Counted from the stretch's first letter, positions 10,709-21,860 are shown. The stretch is 64,000 nucleotides of DNA from Zygotorulaspora mrakii (GCF_013402915.1 NC_050723.1:1196481-1260480), one strand, 5' to 3'. The notes: generated by a model from the letters alone, not told the origin. Program-made: numbers and translations.

Positions 10709-11386
10709 CTATAGTATGAAGTCGTATTGAACACCATCGATGAAAGCGCCACTCATGGCTCTTTTTACTAACTGCAAAAACTCACCTTCGTCTTTACGCA
10801 ATACGCTTGCGGCAAACTTATTCAACGGATCCTTGGGTGTGACTTCCAAGAACAGAAACGCCAATCCAATGAGAATGCTCTGTAAATCTAAAGCTGGAGA
10901 CCAGTCTTCACGCAGAATATTTAGGCATATTTTGCCATCAGTATCAATGTTAGGATGGAAGATCTTGCTGAGACATAGCACGGCAGGTGGCTCAATAGGA
11001 TAGTTCTCGTTAAACTGAACTTTGAATACGATATTACCTCCTTTATAGTATCCTTCATCAGGAGAAATGGTGAGATGCAACAACGGAGGCGTCTTACTTT
11101 CGTCCATTGGGCCATTCAGTATATTTAGCTGAGTGAACGGCGGCAGCTCCAAAGAATCTAAATCTTTTTGGAGTCTTAGTCGCGCTGCTGAAATACATTG
11201 GGTGCCTCTAGAACTTTGATTCTTCGCAGCATTATATTGCTCTTGCTTCCTTTTCTGTATTCCACGTAATTTGAACTGTTACACAACATATCGTTTTCCG
11301 TTGTTATTCTTGGTTAGTTAAATGCAGATCAGGCATTTCCATTGCACGGCGTATATTACCGGTCGCCTATATTCAATACGTACCAT
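10709..11386 (-). CDS. UBC12: NEDD8 (Rub1)-conjugating enzyme E2, spliced
   Basis: Ubc12 accepts Rub1/NEDD8 from the Ula1-Uba3 E1 and passes it to cullins such as Cdc53. The gene needs splicing. Exon 1 (11384-11386) is only the ATG, directly followed by a GTACGT 5' splice site. Exon 2 (11275-10709) begins after AACAG. The spliced product starts [12 protein letters not shown], very close to the S. cerevisiae Ubc12 start, and is 189 residues against 188. Further on are [18 protein letters not shown], the UBC fold with YPIEPPAV, the active-site region [19 protein letters not shown] with its catalytic Cys, and [14 protein letters not shown]. Without splicing, the frame would start at an internal Met and lose the N-terminal tail that docks on the E1. 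The gene is divergent from STT4, as in S. cerevisiae. Confidence 0.93.
11276..11383 (-). other. UBC12: UBC12 spliceosomal intron
   Basis: The intron is 108 bp long. The 5' splice site is GTACGT, immediately after the ATG. The branch site AACTAAC lies at 11319-11313 (branch A near 11314). The 3' splice site is AACAG, ending at 11276, about 38 nt from the branch point. An intron near the 5' end of UBC12 is also known in S. cerevisiae. Splicing restores the conserved N-terminus, which is the strongest support. Confidence 0.9.
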
Positions 11387-11674
11387 TATTTCATTCGGTC
11401 AAAAAGGTAACGCGTGATGTATCAATGTTGCATTAATTCTCTGTACTTTATTATTTTAACATAAGCTAAGATATGAGATGAGGCCTACATACACATCTGT
11501 TGTTACCAAGTTTCGCTCCGTCACGAAGGGGGCAAGTGGCCACGTGATACATAATTGTAAGAGATAAATATGAACTGAGGCGAAGAAGGATTATCATTGT
11601 ACACCTAGAAAGGTGATCGTAACTGTTTACACTGCCATTGCAACGCAGAAGACATCTCTTAAAGGCTCAATTGG
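11387..11674. promoter_or_regulatory. UBC12-STT4 shared divergent promoter
   Basis: This is a divergent intergenic region. It contains CACGTGA at 11541-11547, a perfect core for the Cbf1-type bHLH factor. Whether it is used here is inference. Confidence 0.4.
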
Positions 11675-14600
11675 ATGAGGTACAGGACAAGCACTGGTGT
11701 AAAAAAATCATTGAGAGCTAAGGCACTCTGCAAACTCGCCAACTGTGCCCAAGATGATGCTAAGCAGGAAGATCTTTTTTCATCGGAATCAGGAGAAGGT
11801 TCAATGGACCCTCTGGAGTTTCTTTCCCAATCTCTTCCGCTTTCATATTCATCAGATGTCTCAAAACTTTACACTATTCCGTTTACCATCAGTGAATGGG
11901 AAGTATTGATGTCGTTGGGCCAGTCATCTCCCTCCTCATTGGAACGAGCCAAGCGCCTACTAAAGAATGTTATCTCACCCTACTTTTTAGAGTCCCCTAG
12001 ACAAAGAGTTTCAGACCTTCTGGAGTACAAATTTAAAGCGGAAAATCTGAAGCATCCCAATGAGGTGCTTACCTTTCAACTGACGCGATTTTTGATTGAC
12101 ACTTGTTCACTTTATCCAGACATGGTAAAGGAATGCTTTTCACTGATTGAACAACATTTGACCTTAACTGTGAAACTTTTGAATGAAAAATCCTCAAGTG
12201 TATTCTCTCTTATTGGATTTCTCAGTGCCTTTACTTTCGAAAATGATGCTACTCGTTTGACCATTGCTGTTTGGAAAACAGTGTCAGCACTGTTCCAAAA
12301 GGGAGAATTTCATTTGCAAACTAGCTCCCACTACTCCAATGAAACGGCTGTTCGGTACCACGCAGCGCACAGAGAGGTATCTGACTCGCTTATTCTGAAT
12401 TTGATGGCACAATTCCATGTCTCGCTAGCATGTCGTGTCCTCGAGGCACCTAAAAATAAGTCAGAGTTAAGTGAGTATCTCTTAAACATGCAGTTTCGTT
12501 CATATCAAGTGCAACAAAATGAAATAACCTCTTCTGATGATAAAGCGATCATAGAAAACTTTTTTTGTACGTTGAACGAAAATATAGCACTTCTTCTGAG
12601 TATGTGCGACTTTGCATTTAAATATTGTGAGGATGTTACCACATTAGATCTATCTAATGATATCCGTGCTAAATTCTCGTTCGAGACAAGAGGTTACTTC
12701 ATAGAATTTTTGATGTTGATTCCATTTTATGAAACAATCGGCACAGAAAAAGGTGCAAAATTCACGTCTTTGGTGTGTGATTCGATCGATAAATTTTTGC
12801 TTTCAGAGCTTGTAAGCCCCAATTTGATTCAGGCAGTTATCTGCTCAGCATCTTTGTTGAACTATTTCACTGAAAAAGCTTCTTTGACCCTCCTTAGGAT
12901 GTTCCCCTTACTGGTTTCGTCGCCCCATATCACTACATCGGAGGTTGCGAAATTCACTCAACTGTTTACGCTGGGACTAAAACCACTCAATGAAGACGCT
13001 GTAGTTACCACCGTCTATTCTCTAAATAATTTGCTTACGGTGACTGATAATGACACTGAATTAAAGGCAATTAGAGAAAGGAAAATGACCTTAACGTCGG
13101 CGTCAGATCATGACCGGATGACAGATCTAACTAGAGGGAGAGCGCGCACAACTGATACTTTGGAGGTGATTGACAAAACGAATGCAGCCTTGTCTGGTTC
13201 TGTAGCTCATGATGTCAATGACTTCAGCTCTACAGCTTATCACAGTATGCTTTTCAAGAATTGTGTCATCGCAGCCATCACCATTGCATCCTATTATGAT
13301 GACCAAAGTATTACAGCTTTGGCAATCTCAATATTAACTCAGAAGGTAAGTGTAGTATCGAAAGAACTTGATTCTATCATTGTTGAATCATTAGCGAATT
13401 TAGTGGTCGAGACAACTGTAACTGAACTGGCACTAATGATAAAATTTTACAAAGTTTCTTATGCTCAGGCTATGAAAAAAGGAAACCAGGCTCTTTTAAA
13501 GAGCATTCAAAAGGCTCGCACAATGATATCGAAAGAGCTTTATTTGAAATGTTTTCGGACTGACCTATATTACTTAGTGCTGAATGACTTCCTGGAATCC
13601 ATCACATCTTGTGGGGAGCTAGAGAAATCTGATCACTCCAAACAACATACAGAACTTTCTCACTTTGCTGAGGAAATCGTCACTTATTTGGACCCGTTAG
13701 CGGCTCTTTTACCCCCTCCTGGCAATATGCCGCTAAATCTTGGGAACGATGAGGCGATAACCAAAGGCTTCAGGAATATATGGTTCAATATGGTGATTCA
13801 TGGGTTTCATTACGACTCTGATCTTGTGAAGGAACACTATGTATCGCTGTTGACCATAGCTTTCAATACGCCCCCATTAGCTTCAGACTTCCCGGCTTCA
13901 AATAGGGAGGTCTCCTTAGATATGAATGCAGTTTTACGAAGGAGTTCTTCGAATTCAAATCACAAACGACAAAAACAGGCAATTTCTAAGTATTTGTCGA
14001 GCAACCACGTTCAAGCAAGAACCTTGTCAACACCAAAGATAATGTTTTTAGCTTCTACTGCTCTTCTAGAGACAATGAGATGTGAAGCTGGTGATTGCTC
14101 GAAGATTTTAAGGTACTATTGTGATCCTTCCACTGTTTCAAGTGGTATAGAGAAGTATATTGATGCTATATCAAATTCCTTGATTCGCAAGTATACCTTT
14201 CTAGTTCAATCCAATAATCCAACCTTATTTGGATCACAAGCTATTGCAGAACAGTTGAATGATTTGATTTTATGTTTGTCGCATAGAAATGCCCTTCTCC
14301 AAAATGCTGCCTTCCAGTGCTGTGACATTTTCATTCGTAGTTTGCCATCTGCGTTATGCCATCATAAATCTTTATTCACTCTATTGGATTTGATGACAAC
14401 ACTTTTTGATAGTGTTCTTGATTGCGAAACCAATAAATTTGAGCCTCATTACGAGTTTGTATTGAAGCACTCCGGTATCAAAATATTGCTACCTGATGCA
14501 GCAATATGGAGAAAGTCAACTTTGGAAAGGTTACAAGGTTCTGCCAGAGAGTGGGTGAAGATTATACTCAACAAAGCTAATGATGACACAAAGATTCTGT

Positions 14601-17389
14601 TGCAATCATACATTGCAGACTTGACTCAATTCAGTCGTATAGATAATGTGGAGTATGGTGTGTCCTTTGCAATGGATATGGCAGGGTCGATATTGGGACC
14701 TGATAGAGAGCTTTCTAAATTGACTTGCGTGGGTAAAGAGAAACCCAATACAATATCTAGATTTATATCACAACACTCATGGAGGTCCAAGAATCTGGTA
14801 GACACCGCCGTTATTTCCTCCCCCCGAGACATCGCGACTCAAATCCAATCACATATTGAAAATATTAGAAAGGCCTTAGAAGCAGGTAGCACAATATCCT
14901 TCACTGATATGACGGTGTTTTTCGATCTTTCAACAGCTTCTTTGCTTTTGGATAAATGTCCTGCGGCATCACTGGTATTTGATTTAGTCCATATTCCCTT
15001 TGCAATATTTACATCATCAGCTCTGAAGATCGCCAGCAATGTTTGGTTAACAATTATAAAAGAACGACAAGATCTCGCTCATATTCTGCTAGCTGAAATT
15101 GGATATTGTTGGATGCAGTCCATTGATAACCGAGTTGGTCTTTTCTCTCGTAAGCATGATCTTAAAAGAGAAGAGAATCAAAAAATGGAATATGCACCGT
15201 ACGACAAGAAAGCTATTAATCGGGATGCTCTGATTGTTTCTCAGTCTTTTCAACCACACAGGCACGTCATTAGGTTCTTCACTTCTCATTTTGAAGGCAC
15301 GTCTTACCAAAGTGAATCGTTGTTGAAATTATTCACCCAATGGGTTCTGCATGGTTTGAATCATTTGAACCAGGCTTCTTTTCATCCTTATGCTCGTATG
15401 GCACGTCATGATCTGCTGAACTTCGCTCTATCGGTTCTAGATGTCCATAGAAAGCAAAATTCAAAATTCATCAGGGCTCTATGTCGTGCTATCGTATCGG
15501 GCGGGCTCACTTGGTTTAAGAAGTCCATGTCTTGGCCATTCGGTTCCAACCAATTGAAAATAAAAGCTGATTTAACTAATACAGCTCACTTGTATTCTTC
15601 TTTGGGCAAATTCTCTGATTTAATGAGTAGTCATTGTGGTAACAGATTTAGGCTATTGCAATATTTTCTCCTGAGCGAAATTAACTGTATCGAAACGTGG
15701 TTATCTCCATTGAGCAAGATTGAAAATGATTTAGGACGGGAACCCAATACAGACCTACTACAATCTGCTTTCGATGTTGATCCAAAATTGGCAGTAACAT
15801 TCTTCGAAAGATACCGGTTCAGGAAATTTGAAGATGCACTTGCCACGTTGATTGTCACTAACCCCTCACATTTTGTTGGCGTACCAGAGGCGCTAGATTT
15901 TTACTTGCTAAGCGGAGAAACCTCAAGACGCAAAAGCTCGATGCACCACATCGTGTATTGGTGCCCGGTTGATCCTTTGAAGTCAATCAATCTATTTCTG
16001 CCACCATGGAATACAAATACTTTCCTTTTACAGTACTGCGTTTTCTCGCTAGAGTGGCATGATGTTAATGTAACTTTCTTTTATGTTCCTCAGATCACGC
16101 AATGTTTAAGGTACGATAGCACTGGTTATGTGGAAAGGTTAATTTTGGACACAGCAAAAACAAACGAGCTCTTTGCCCATCAAATTATCTGGAATATGCT
16201 TGCAAACAGCTATAAAGACGATGAGGGAATTGTCGAAGATGAGCTAAAACCCAAGCTGGATCATGTACGCAACAAGCTGGTTGCAACATTCAGCGGCTCA
16301 AAATATGACTTCTACGAAAAAGAGTTTGGATTTTTCGATGAGGTAACGAGTATATCAGGAAAATTAAAGCCGTATATCAAGAAGAGCAAAGCTGAAAAGA
16401 AACAAAAGATAGATGAGGAGATGAAAAAGATCAAAATCCGTCCGAACGTTTATTTACCATCAAATCCGGATGGTGTGGTTATCGATATCAATCGTAAGAG
16501 CGGTAAACCGCTCCAATCACATGCAAAGGCTCCATTTATGGCAACTTTCAAAATAAAAAAGACCGTTACTGATAGTGAAAGTGGAGAAAAAGTTGAAATT
16601 GAAAAGTGGCAAGCAGCGATTTTTAAAGTCGGGGACGACTGTAGACAAGATGTGCTGGCCTTACAGCTGATTTCAATTTTCAGAACAGTCTGGGCGAATA
16701 TCGGTCTCAATATCTACGTGTTCCCATACAGAGTGACAGCAACTGCGCCAGGGTGCGGTGTCATTGACGTATTGCCGAACTCGATATCTCGAGACATGCT
16801 GGGGCGTGAAGCGGTCAACGGACTGTACGAGTATTTCGTCACAAAATTCGGAGACGAGAGCACGATCGAATTCCAAAATGCGCGGAACAATTTTGTCAAA
16901 TCGTTGGCTGGCTATAGTGTCATTTCGTACCTTTTACAATTCAAAGACAGACACAATGGTAACATAATGTACGATGAGCAAGGCCATTGTCTGCACATCG
17001 ATTTCGGCTTCATCTTCGATATAGTTCCTGGTGGTGTCAAGTTCGAAGCCGTGCCATTCAAGCTGACCAAAGAAATGGTCAGGATCATGGGCGGATCGCA
17101 AGACACGCAAGCATACCACGACTTCGAGGAGCTATGCATTCAAGCCTACCTATCCGCAAGACCGCACATGGACGCAATCATTGAGTGTGTCAAAGCAATG
17201 CTAGACAGTGGGTTGCCGTGCTTCAAAGGTTTGAAGACCATAAAGCATCTGCAAAACAGGTTTCAGCAGAACCGGTCAGATCACGAGGCCGCACTGTTTA
17301 TGAAGGGTCTGATCAAGAAAAGTTACGAAAGTCTGTTCACCAAGGGCTACGACGAGTTCCAGAGACTGACAAACGGTATACCGTACTGA
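11675..17389 (+). CDS. STT4: Phosphatidylinositol 4-kinase Stt4 (type III alpha)
   Basis: Stt4 makes PI4P at the plasma membrane, feeding PI(4,5)P2 synthesis and the Pkc1 cell-wall pathway. It has 1904 residues, against 1900 in S. cerevisiae. A long helical N-terminal region (about residues 1-1300) is followed by the lipid kinase unique region. The kinase domain includes SHAKAPFMATFKIKK, KVGDDCRQDVLALQL, YRVTATAPGCGVIDVLPN, the catalytic loop DRHNGNIMYDE near residue 1757 and the activation segment HIDFGFIFDIVPGG. It ends in the family-typical YDEFQRLTNGIPY. The start at 11675 gives MRYRTSTGVKKSLRAKAL, comparable to the yeast N-terminus. ACO1 follows in the same direction, as in S. cerevisiae. 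Confidence 0.97.
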   Translation: MRYRTSTGVKKSLRAKALCKLANCAQDDAKQEDLFSSESGEGSMDPLEFLSQSLPLSYSSDVSKLYTIPFTISEWEVLMSLGQSSPSSLERAKRLLKNVISPYFLESPRQRVSDLLEYKFKAENLKHPNEVLTFQLTRFLIDTCSLYPDMVKECFSLIEQHLTLTVKLLNEKSSSVFSLIGFLSAFTFENDATRLTIAVWKTVSALFQKGEFHLQTSSHYSNETAVRYHAAHREVSDSLILNLMAQFHVSLACRVLEAPKNKSELSEYLLNMQFRSYQVQQNEITSSDDKAIIENFFCTLNENIALLLSMCDFAFKYCEDVTTLDLSNDIRAKFSFETRGYFIEFLMLIPFYETIGTEKGAKFTSLVCDSIDKFLLSELVSPNLIQAVICSASLLNYFTEKASLTLLRMFPLLVSSPHITTSEVAKFTQLFTLGLKPLNEDAVVTTVYSLNNLLTVTDNDTELKAIRERKMTLTSASDHDRMTDLTRGRARTTDTLEVIDKTNAALSGSVAHDVNDFSSTAYHSMLFKNCVIAAITIASYYDDQSITALAISILTQKVSVVSKELDSIIVESLANLVVETTVTELALMIKFYKVSYAQAMKKGNQALLKSIQKARTMISKELYLKCFRTDLYYLVLNDFLESITSCGELEKSDHSKQHTELSHFAEEIVTYLDPLAALLPPPGNMPLNLGNDEAITKGFRNIWFNMVIHGFHYDSDLVKEHYVSLLTIAFNTPPLASDFPASNREVSLDMNAVLRRSSSNSNHKRQKQAISKYLSSNHVQARTLSTPKIMFLASTALLETMRCEAGDCSKILRYYCDPSTVSSGIEKYIDAISNSLIRKYTFLVQSNNPTLFGSQAIAEQLNDLILCLSHRNALLQNAAFQCCDIFIRSLPSALCHHKSLFTLLDLMTTLFDSVLDCETNKFEPHYEFVLKHSGIKILLPDAAIWRKSTLERLQGSAREWVKIILNKANDDTKILLQSYIADLTQFSRIDNVEYGVSFAMDMAGSILGPDRELSKLTCVGKEKPNTISRFISQHSWRSKNLVDTAVISSPRDIATQIQSHIENIRKALEAGSTISFTDMTVFFDLSTASLLLDKCPAASLVFDLVHIPFAIFTSSALKIASNVWLTIIKERQDLAHILLAEIGYCWMQSIDNRVGLFSRKHDLKREENQKMEYAPYDKKAINRDALIVSQSFQPHRHVIRFFTSHFEGTSYQSESLLKLFTQWVLHGLNHLNQASFHPYARMARHDLLNFALSVLDVHRKQNSKFIRALCRAIVSGGLTWFKKSMSWPFGSNQLKIKADLTNTAHLYSSLGKFSDLMSSHCGNRFRLLQYFLLSEINCIETWLSPLSKIENDLGREPNTDLLQSAFDVDPKLAVTFFERYRFRKFEDALATLIVTNPSHFVGVPEALDFYLLSGETSRRKSSMHHIVYWCPVDPLKSINLFLPPWNTNTFLLQYCVFSLEWHDVNVTFFYVPQITQCLRYDSTGYVERLILDTAKTNELFAHQIIWNMLANSYKDDEGIVEDELKPKLDHVRNKLVATFSGSKYDFYEKEFGFFDEVTSISGKLKPYIKKSKAEKKQKIDEEMKKIKIRPNVYLPSNPDGVVIDINRKSGKPLQSHAKAPFMATFKIKKTVTDSESGEKVEIEKWQAAIFKVGDDCRQDVLALQLISIFRTVWANIGLNIYVFPYRVTATAPGCGVIDVLPNSISRDMLGREAVNGLYEYFVTKFGDESTIEFQNARNNFVKSLAGYSVISYLLQFKDRHNGNIMYDEQGHCLHIDFGFIFDIVPGGVKFEAVPFKLTKEMVRIMGGSQDTQAYHDFEELCIQAYLSARPHMDAIIECVKAMLDSGLPCFKGLKTIKHLQNRFQQNRSDHEAALFMKGLIKKSYESLFTKGYDEFQRLTNGIPY

Positions 17390-18203
17390 AGAACACCGCA
17401 AGCCCGCACACCCAACTAACCGACCACGGACCCGCGTCCACATGACCATATGCCGAACCTCGGACCCGCCCCTCGTCGATCTCTCCGGAGAACGCGTGAC
17501 CGAAAGTCGGATCCGAAACTTTTTTCAACCCAGCTGCATTCGCAAAGAAAAGGGGGCAGCAGTCCTGGAACAAGCGCGTCCTTCACAGAAATGTGTGTGG
17601 TCACACGTGAAGAGAATTTGTTCTTGTTTTTCCCTTTTGCGTCAAAGATCCAATCAAAAGTTGATGACCGCGCTGATTTCTAGCCGACAAATTCGAATCG
17701 GAGGCGATATCATGTAATTTGATTCCCAAGGTGATGCTTATTGCCCTGCGGAGGTTCAAGGGGCAGTTAACGAAGTGCCAGTTGCAGAAAAATTTGGGGA
17801 GAATACTTTTTTAGGTATGCGCATGGTTGTCGGGTAGAATAAGAAGACTTCCCTTTTTATTGATTCGACGTAATTCAATATTTATACATATATATATACA
17901 TATATGGTTGTGTATGTGCAGGTACTTTCACTATCAGGTTTGTTGATATACTAATTTTTGGTTTGTTACTCTCACTTCGGTAAGTTTCTTTTAAGACTGT
18001 TAAGGGCGTATTCATTTGTCGAACACGTTGGTTGATCACACACTGCAGTTCAATCGTACTCAGTTCGTCTCATAAGAGCAGTATAGGGGTCGTTAGTTGC
18101 ACTATATCGAACAGTATCCACCGGTCGGCAGCTTGATCTATTTGAACGTGTTGGTATATCCAGGATCAGCGGTATCGGAATAATATAATATACGTGGGAA
18201 ACG
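17390..18203. promoter_or_regulatory. STT4-ACO1 intergenic region, ACO1 promoter
   Basis: No gene was recognised in these 0.8 kb. An alternating TA tract lies at about 17881-17904 and is a plausible promoter element for the highly expressed ACO1. Several overlapping open frames just after STT4 (17400-17700) have no protein character. Confidence 0.5.
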
Positions 18204-20537
18204 ATGTTGTCTGCACGTAATACTCTCTTGAAGAGATCCAATAGGGGATTGGCAACGGTCGCCAATCTGACCAGGGACTCCAAGGTTCATCAAAATTTAC
18301 TAGAAGATCACTCCTTCATCAACTACAAGCAAAACTTGGAATATGTGGACATTGTCAGAAAGAGATTGAATAGACCATTGACGTATGCGGAGAAGATTCT
18401 GTACGGGCATCTAGATAACCCGCATGAGCAGGAAATTCAAAGAGGTGTCTCGTACTTGAAGCTAAGACCTGATCGTGTTGCATGTCAGGATGCTACGGCA
18501 CAAATGGCTATTCTTCAATTCATGTCAGCTGGTTTGCCGCAAGTTGCCAAGCCAGTCACAGTTCATTGTGACCATTTGATCCAAGCGCAATTGGGTGGTG
18601 CCAAAGATTTGAAAAGAGCTATAGACCTAAACAAGGAAGTTTATGATTTCTTATCCAGTTCAACCGCAAAGTATAACATGGGTTTTTGGAAACCTGGTTC
18701 TGGTATTATTCACCAAATTGTCCTCGAAAATTATGCATTCCCAGGTGCTTTGATCATTGGTACAGATTCACATACTCCAAATGCTGGTGGTTTGGGTCAA
18801 TTAGCCATTGGTGTTGGTGGTGCTGATGCCGTTGATGTCATGTCGGATTTAGCATGGGAATTGAAAGCTCCAAAAATTCTGGGTGTTAAACTTACCGGTA
18901 AAATGAATGGCTGGACATCTCCAAAGGATATCATTTTGAAATTAGCTGGTATTACGACTGTGAAAGGTGGTACTGGTAAAATCGTTGAATACTTTGGTGA
19001 CGGTGTTGACACCTTCTCTGCTACAGGCATGGGTACCATTTGTAATATGGGTGCGGAAATTGGTGCAACTACATCAGTTTTCCCATTCAACAAGTCAATG
19101 GTTGAGTATCTAGATGCTACAAAACGTGATAAAATTGCAGAGTTTGCTCAATTGTACAAATCTGATTTATTATCAGCTGACAAAGATTCTGAATATGATG
19201 AAGTTGTTGAAATTAATTTGAATGATTTAGAGCCATATGTTAATGGACCATTCACTCCAGATTTAGCTACCCCAATTTCAAAAATGAAAGATGTTGCCGT
19301 TAAAAACAAGTGGCCATTAGAGGTTAAAGTTGGTTTGATTGGTTCATGCACTAACTCATCCTATGAAGATATGTCGCGTGCTGCTTCAATTGTTAAGGAT
19401 GCAACCGATCATGGTTTGAAGGCCAAATCAATCTTCACAGTTACTCCAGGTTCTGAACAAATCAGAGCAACAATTGCTCGTGATGGTCAATTGGACACTT
19501 TCAAGGAGTTTGGCGGTGTTGTTTTAGCAAATGCATGTGGTCCTTGTATTGGTCAGTGGGATCGTAAAGATATTAAGAAGGGTGACAAGAATACTATCGT
19601 GTCATCTTTCAACAGAAATTTCACCTCAAGAAATGATGGTAATCCAGAAACGCATTCATTCGTTGCTTCCCCAGAGTTAACGATTGCTTTCGCTATAGCT
19701 GGTGATTTGAGATTCAACCCATTAACGGATAAATTGAAGGATAAAGATGGAAATGAATTTTTATTGAAACCACCAACTGGTGTTGGTTTACCAACTAAAG
19801 GTTATGATCCAGGTGAGAACACCTATCAAGCTCCACCAAAGGATCGCAACACTGTTAACGTACAAGTTTCACCAACTTCAGATCGTTTACAACTATTGAA
19901 ACCTTTCAAGCCATGGGATGGTAAAGACGCATTAAACATGCCAATCTTAATCAAATCTTTGGGTAAGACCACCACTGATCATATTTCTATGGCTGGCCCA
20001 TGGTTGAAATACAGAGGTCATTTGGAAAACATTTCTAACAACTATATGATTGGTGCTATAAATGCTGAAAATAAAAAGGCTAACAGTATCAGAAATGTTT
20101 ACACTGGTGTGTATAAGGGAGTACCTGAAACAGCCAGGGATTACAGAGATGAAGGGATTAGATGGGTAGTTATTGGTGATGAAAATTTCGGAGAAGGTTC
20201 CTCCCGTGAACATGCCGCTTTGGAACCAAGGTTTTTGGGTGGTTTCGCAATTATTACAAAATCATTTGCTCGTATCCATGAAACCAACTTAAAGAAACAG
20301 GGTTTGCTCCCATTGAACTTCAAAAATCCTGCTGACTATGATAAGATCAATCCTGATGATAGAATTGATATCCTTGGATTGACTGAATTTGCTCCAGGTA
20401 AAAATTTGGTTATGAGAGTTCATCCAAAGAATGGTGAACCATGGGACTGTGAACTAACACATACCTTTAATAAAGAACAAATCGAATGGTTTAAAGCCGG
20501 TTCAGCCTTGAATAAAATCAAAAGTGACAAGGCTTAG
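18204..20537 (+). CDS. ACO1: Mitochondrial aconitate hydratase
   Basis: Aconitase interconverts citrate and isocitrate in the TCA cycle and in yeast also binds mitochondrial DNA nucleoids. It has 777 residues, against 778 in S. cerevisiae. The first roughly 15-20 residues ([17 protein letters not shown]) form a basic, Ser/Leu-rich mitochondrial presequence. The three Cys ligands of the 4Fe-4S cluster are at residue 382 ([11 protein letters not shown]) and at 445 and 448 ([11 protein letters not shown]), the same numbers as in the yeast enzyme. The mobile fourth domain contains [15 protein letters not shown]. Codon use is strongly biased to yeast-preferred codons after the first 100 residues, as expected for an abundant protein. 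ACO2-type homologues are possible, but ACO1 is favoured by the neighbours. Confidence 0.97.
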   Translation: MLSARNTLLKRSNRGLATVANLTRDSKVHQNLLEDHSFINYKQNLEYVDIVRKRLNRPLTYAEKILYGHLDNPHEQEIQRGVSYLKLRPDRVACQDATAQMAILQFMSAGLPQVAKPVTVHCDHLIQAQLGGAKDLKRAIDLNKEVYDFLSSSTAKYNMGFWKPGSGIIHQIVLENYAFPGALIIGTDSHTPNAGGLGQLAIGVGGADAVDVMSDLAWELKAPKILGVKLTGKMNGWTSPKDIILKLAGITTVKGGTGKIVEYFGDGVDTFSATGMGTICNMGAEIGATTSVFPFNKSMVEYLDATKRDKIAEFAQLYKSDLLSADKDSEYDEVVEINLNDLEPYVNGPFTPDLATPISKMKDVAVKNKWPLEVKVGLIGSCTNSSYEDMSRAASIVKDATDHGLKAKSIFTVTPGSEQIRATIARDGQLDTFKEFGGVVLANACGPCIGQWDRKDIKKGDKNTIVSSFNRNFTSRNDGNPETHSFVASPELTIAFAIAGDLRFNPLTDKLKDKDGNEFLLKPPTGVGLPTKGYDPGENTYQAPPKDRNTVNVQVSPTSDRLQLLKPFKPWDGKDALNMPILIKSLGKTTTDHISMAGPWLKYRGHLENISNNYMIGAINAENKKANSIRNVYTGVYKGVPETARDYRDEGIRWVVIGDENFGEGSSREHAALEPRFLGGFAIITKSFARIHETNLKKQGLLPLNFKNPADYDKINPDDRIDILGLTEFAPGKNLVMRVHPKNGEPWDCELTHTFNKEQIEWFKAGSALNKIKSDKA

Positions 20538-20833
20538 TTAAGTTAGCTTAGAGATTGTTTTCTTCTTTTAAGGACATTTCCGCTCTGCTACTTTTTTGAT
20601 GCCACTGTAATTAATCATTCTTTAATGTTATTATGCTAACACTCACATATTTATATTATTTATTTATTTTATTTATTTAGTACATTATTACCGTACCAGC
20701 ATTTTTCGGATCCCCGTAAAGGCGTGTACTGAAGAGTCCAAAAAATGAAAAGTTATCAGTTCCAATATGTCATGAGAGGAGGTTGAGATTTTCAATCAAT
20801 CATCTTTTTTGCAAAAAAAGATGCCACAAATAT

Positions 20834-20906
20834 GGTCTCTAGCGGGATCGAACCGCTGATCCCCGCGTTATTAGCACGGTGCCTTAACCAACTGGGCCAA
20901 GAGACC
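20834..20906 (-). tRNA. tRNA-Ile (anticodon AAT)
   Basis: The 73-nt reverse complement folds as a full cloverleaf. The acceptor stem is GGTCTCT/AGAGACC, the anticodon loop is CTAATAA with anticodon AAT, and the T arm is AGCGG TTCGATC CCGCT. It appears identical to yeast tRNA-Ile(AAU). There is no intron. Its 5' flank (to the right) holds a cluster of Ty LTR sequences. Confidence 0.96.
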
Positions 20907-20954
20907 AAATAATATTATGATGTAATATTTCTATACGGTAGGTCATATTCATCT

Positions 20955-21009
20955 TATATCATGGATGACACTATTATGATGTTCAATTAGAGATATATAA
21001 ATCCTTAAT
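20955..21009 (-). mobile_element. LTR fragment, antisense (Ty1/copia family)
   Basis: This segment matches the antisense end of the LTR family of this window. It contains TTCAATTAGAGATATATAAA, corresponding to the stretch near 41412-41440 in the better-preserved antisense copy. It directly abuts a complete LTR in the other orientation, so it is probably part of an older LTR into which that copy inserted. Confidence 0.6.
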
Positions 21010-21504
21010 TGTTGAAATATAAATCGATATTGTAAGATATAGTAAAGAGATGACTTATAAGCATCAGAAACAAAACAATTGGTCTGTAAAGCAAAATAAA
21101 CGAAGCCACATGAAGCCCTAACAGAATATCAATCGATCCTGGAAAGATATCGGATGATAATCTATCGCGAGACGTTTACAATTCCGGAATCTGACTACGA
21201 AGGAGTTTATGGAATGAACACGAAATAACAGTTGTACTGTGGATTCTATGGGACTAGAAATGGTGTAATGACGATGAAAATTCTTCACTCGTCGTCCTCT
21301 CTTATGGTTCAGTAGGTGCAAAATGTTAGGTATACATACTCACGTATTTTCCAGATATTAATCCAAGTTCAATTAGTTTTATCTCAATTCATGATATAAG
21401 AAACCAAGGAATTATATATCTCTATAATTAAATATCATAGTATCATCATCAATGTCTAACCAAGTTATAATCGACAACGTCGAAGAAAACATTCTTTCCA
21501 AATA
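21010..21504 (+). mobile_element. Full-length LTR (495 bp), Ty1/copia family
   Basis: It begins TGTTGAAATATAAATCGA, closely resembling the Ty1 delta LTR start. It ends CTTTCCAAATA, with a gag-like ATG (ATCAATGTCTAACC) about 55 bp before the end. Its length equals that of the copy at 32826-33320. No matching 5-bp target duplication is visible: the left flank is TTAAT and the right flank GTTAG, the latter being already inverted LTR sequence. Confidence 0.85.
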
Positions 21505-21616
21505 GTTAGGGCTTCATCTGGCTTCGTTTATTTTGTTTTACAGACCAATTGTCTTGTTTCTGATTCTTATAAGTCATCTCTTTAATGTATCTTACAATAT
21601 CGATTTATATTTCAAC
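21505..21616 (-). mobile_element. LTR 5' end fragment, antisense
   Basis: About 112 bp match the reverse complement of the first part of the adjacent LTR (21010-21121), ending ATCGATTTATATTTCAACA. Together the two form an inverted repeat with arms of about 110 bp. It is probably the other half of the older antisense LTR seen at 20955-21009, with its middle lost. Confidence 0.75.
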
Positions 21617-21770
21617 ATTTTTATGTTATATTACATAGAAGGGGGAAGAAGTTCGGAGAAACAGTTAATACACAAAATACAAGCGACGAAGTTGGTGTAA
21701 GGAATTGTGTACTGCAACTTCAATGTTTTGAGGAATTTTTAGTCACAACACATCTTATTAACACTCTACA

Positions 21771-21860
21771 TTTCTATTTCTTGTTCCGTAGCATAGGTTC
21801 CCACGGAGTTAAAGTCCTTAAATGCAAACGCCTTGTGATAGATTGTAGGCCGAAGGCTCT
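21771..21860 (-). mobile_element. Degenerate LTR relic, antisense
   Basis: The stretch from CTATTTCTTGTTCCGTAGC to GTGATAGATTG aligns, with many substitutions, to the antisense LTR around 41605-41680. The boundaries are approximate. It appears to be an older insertion than its neighbours. Confidence 0.45.

Noticed and set aside
21450..21507. Tiny frames starting at the ATG inside each LTR (MSNQVTIDNAEEN-like)
   Set aside because: These are the first gag codons carried by the LTR, as in Ty1. In solo LTRs they have no downstream gag and are not genes.
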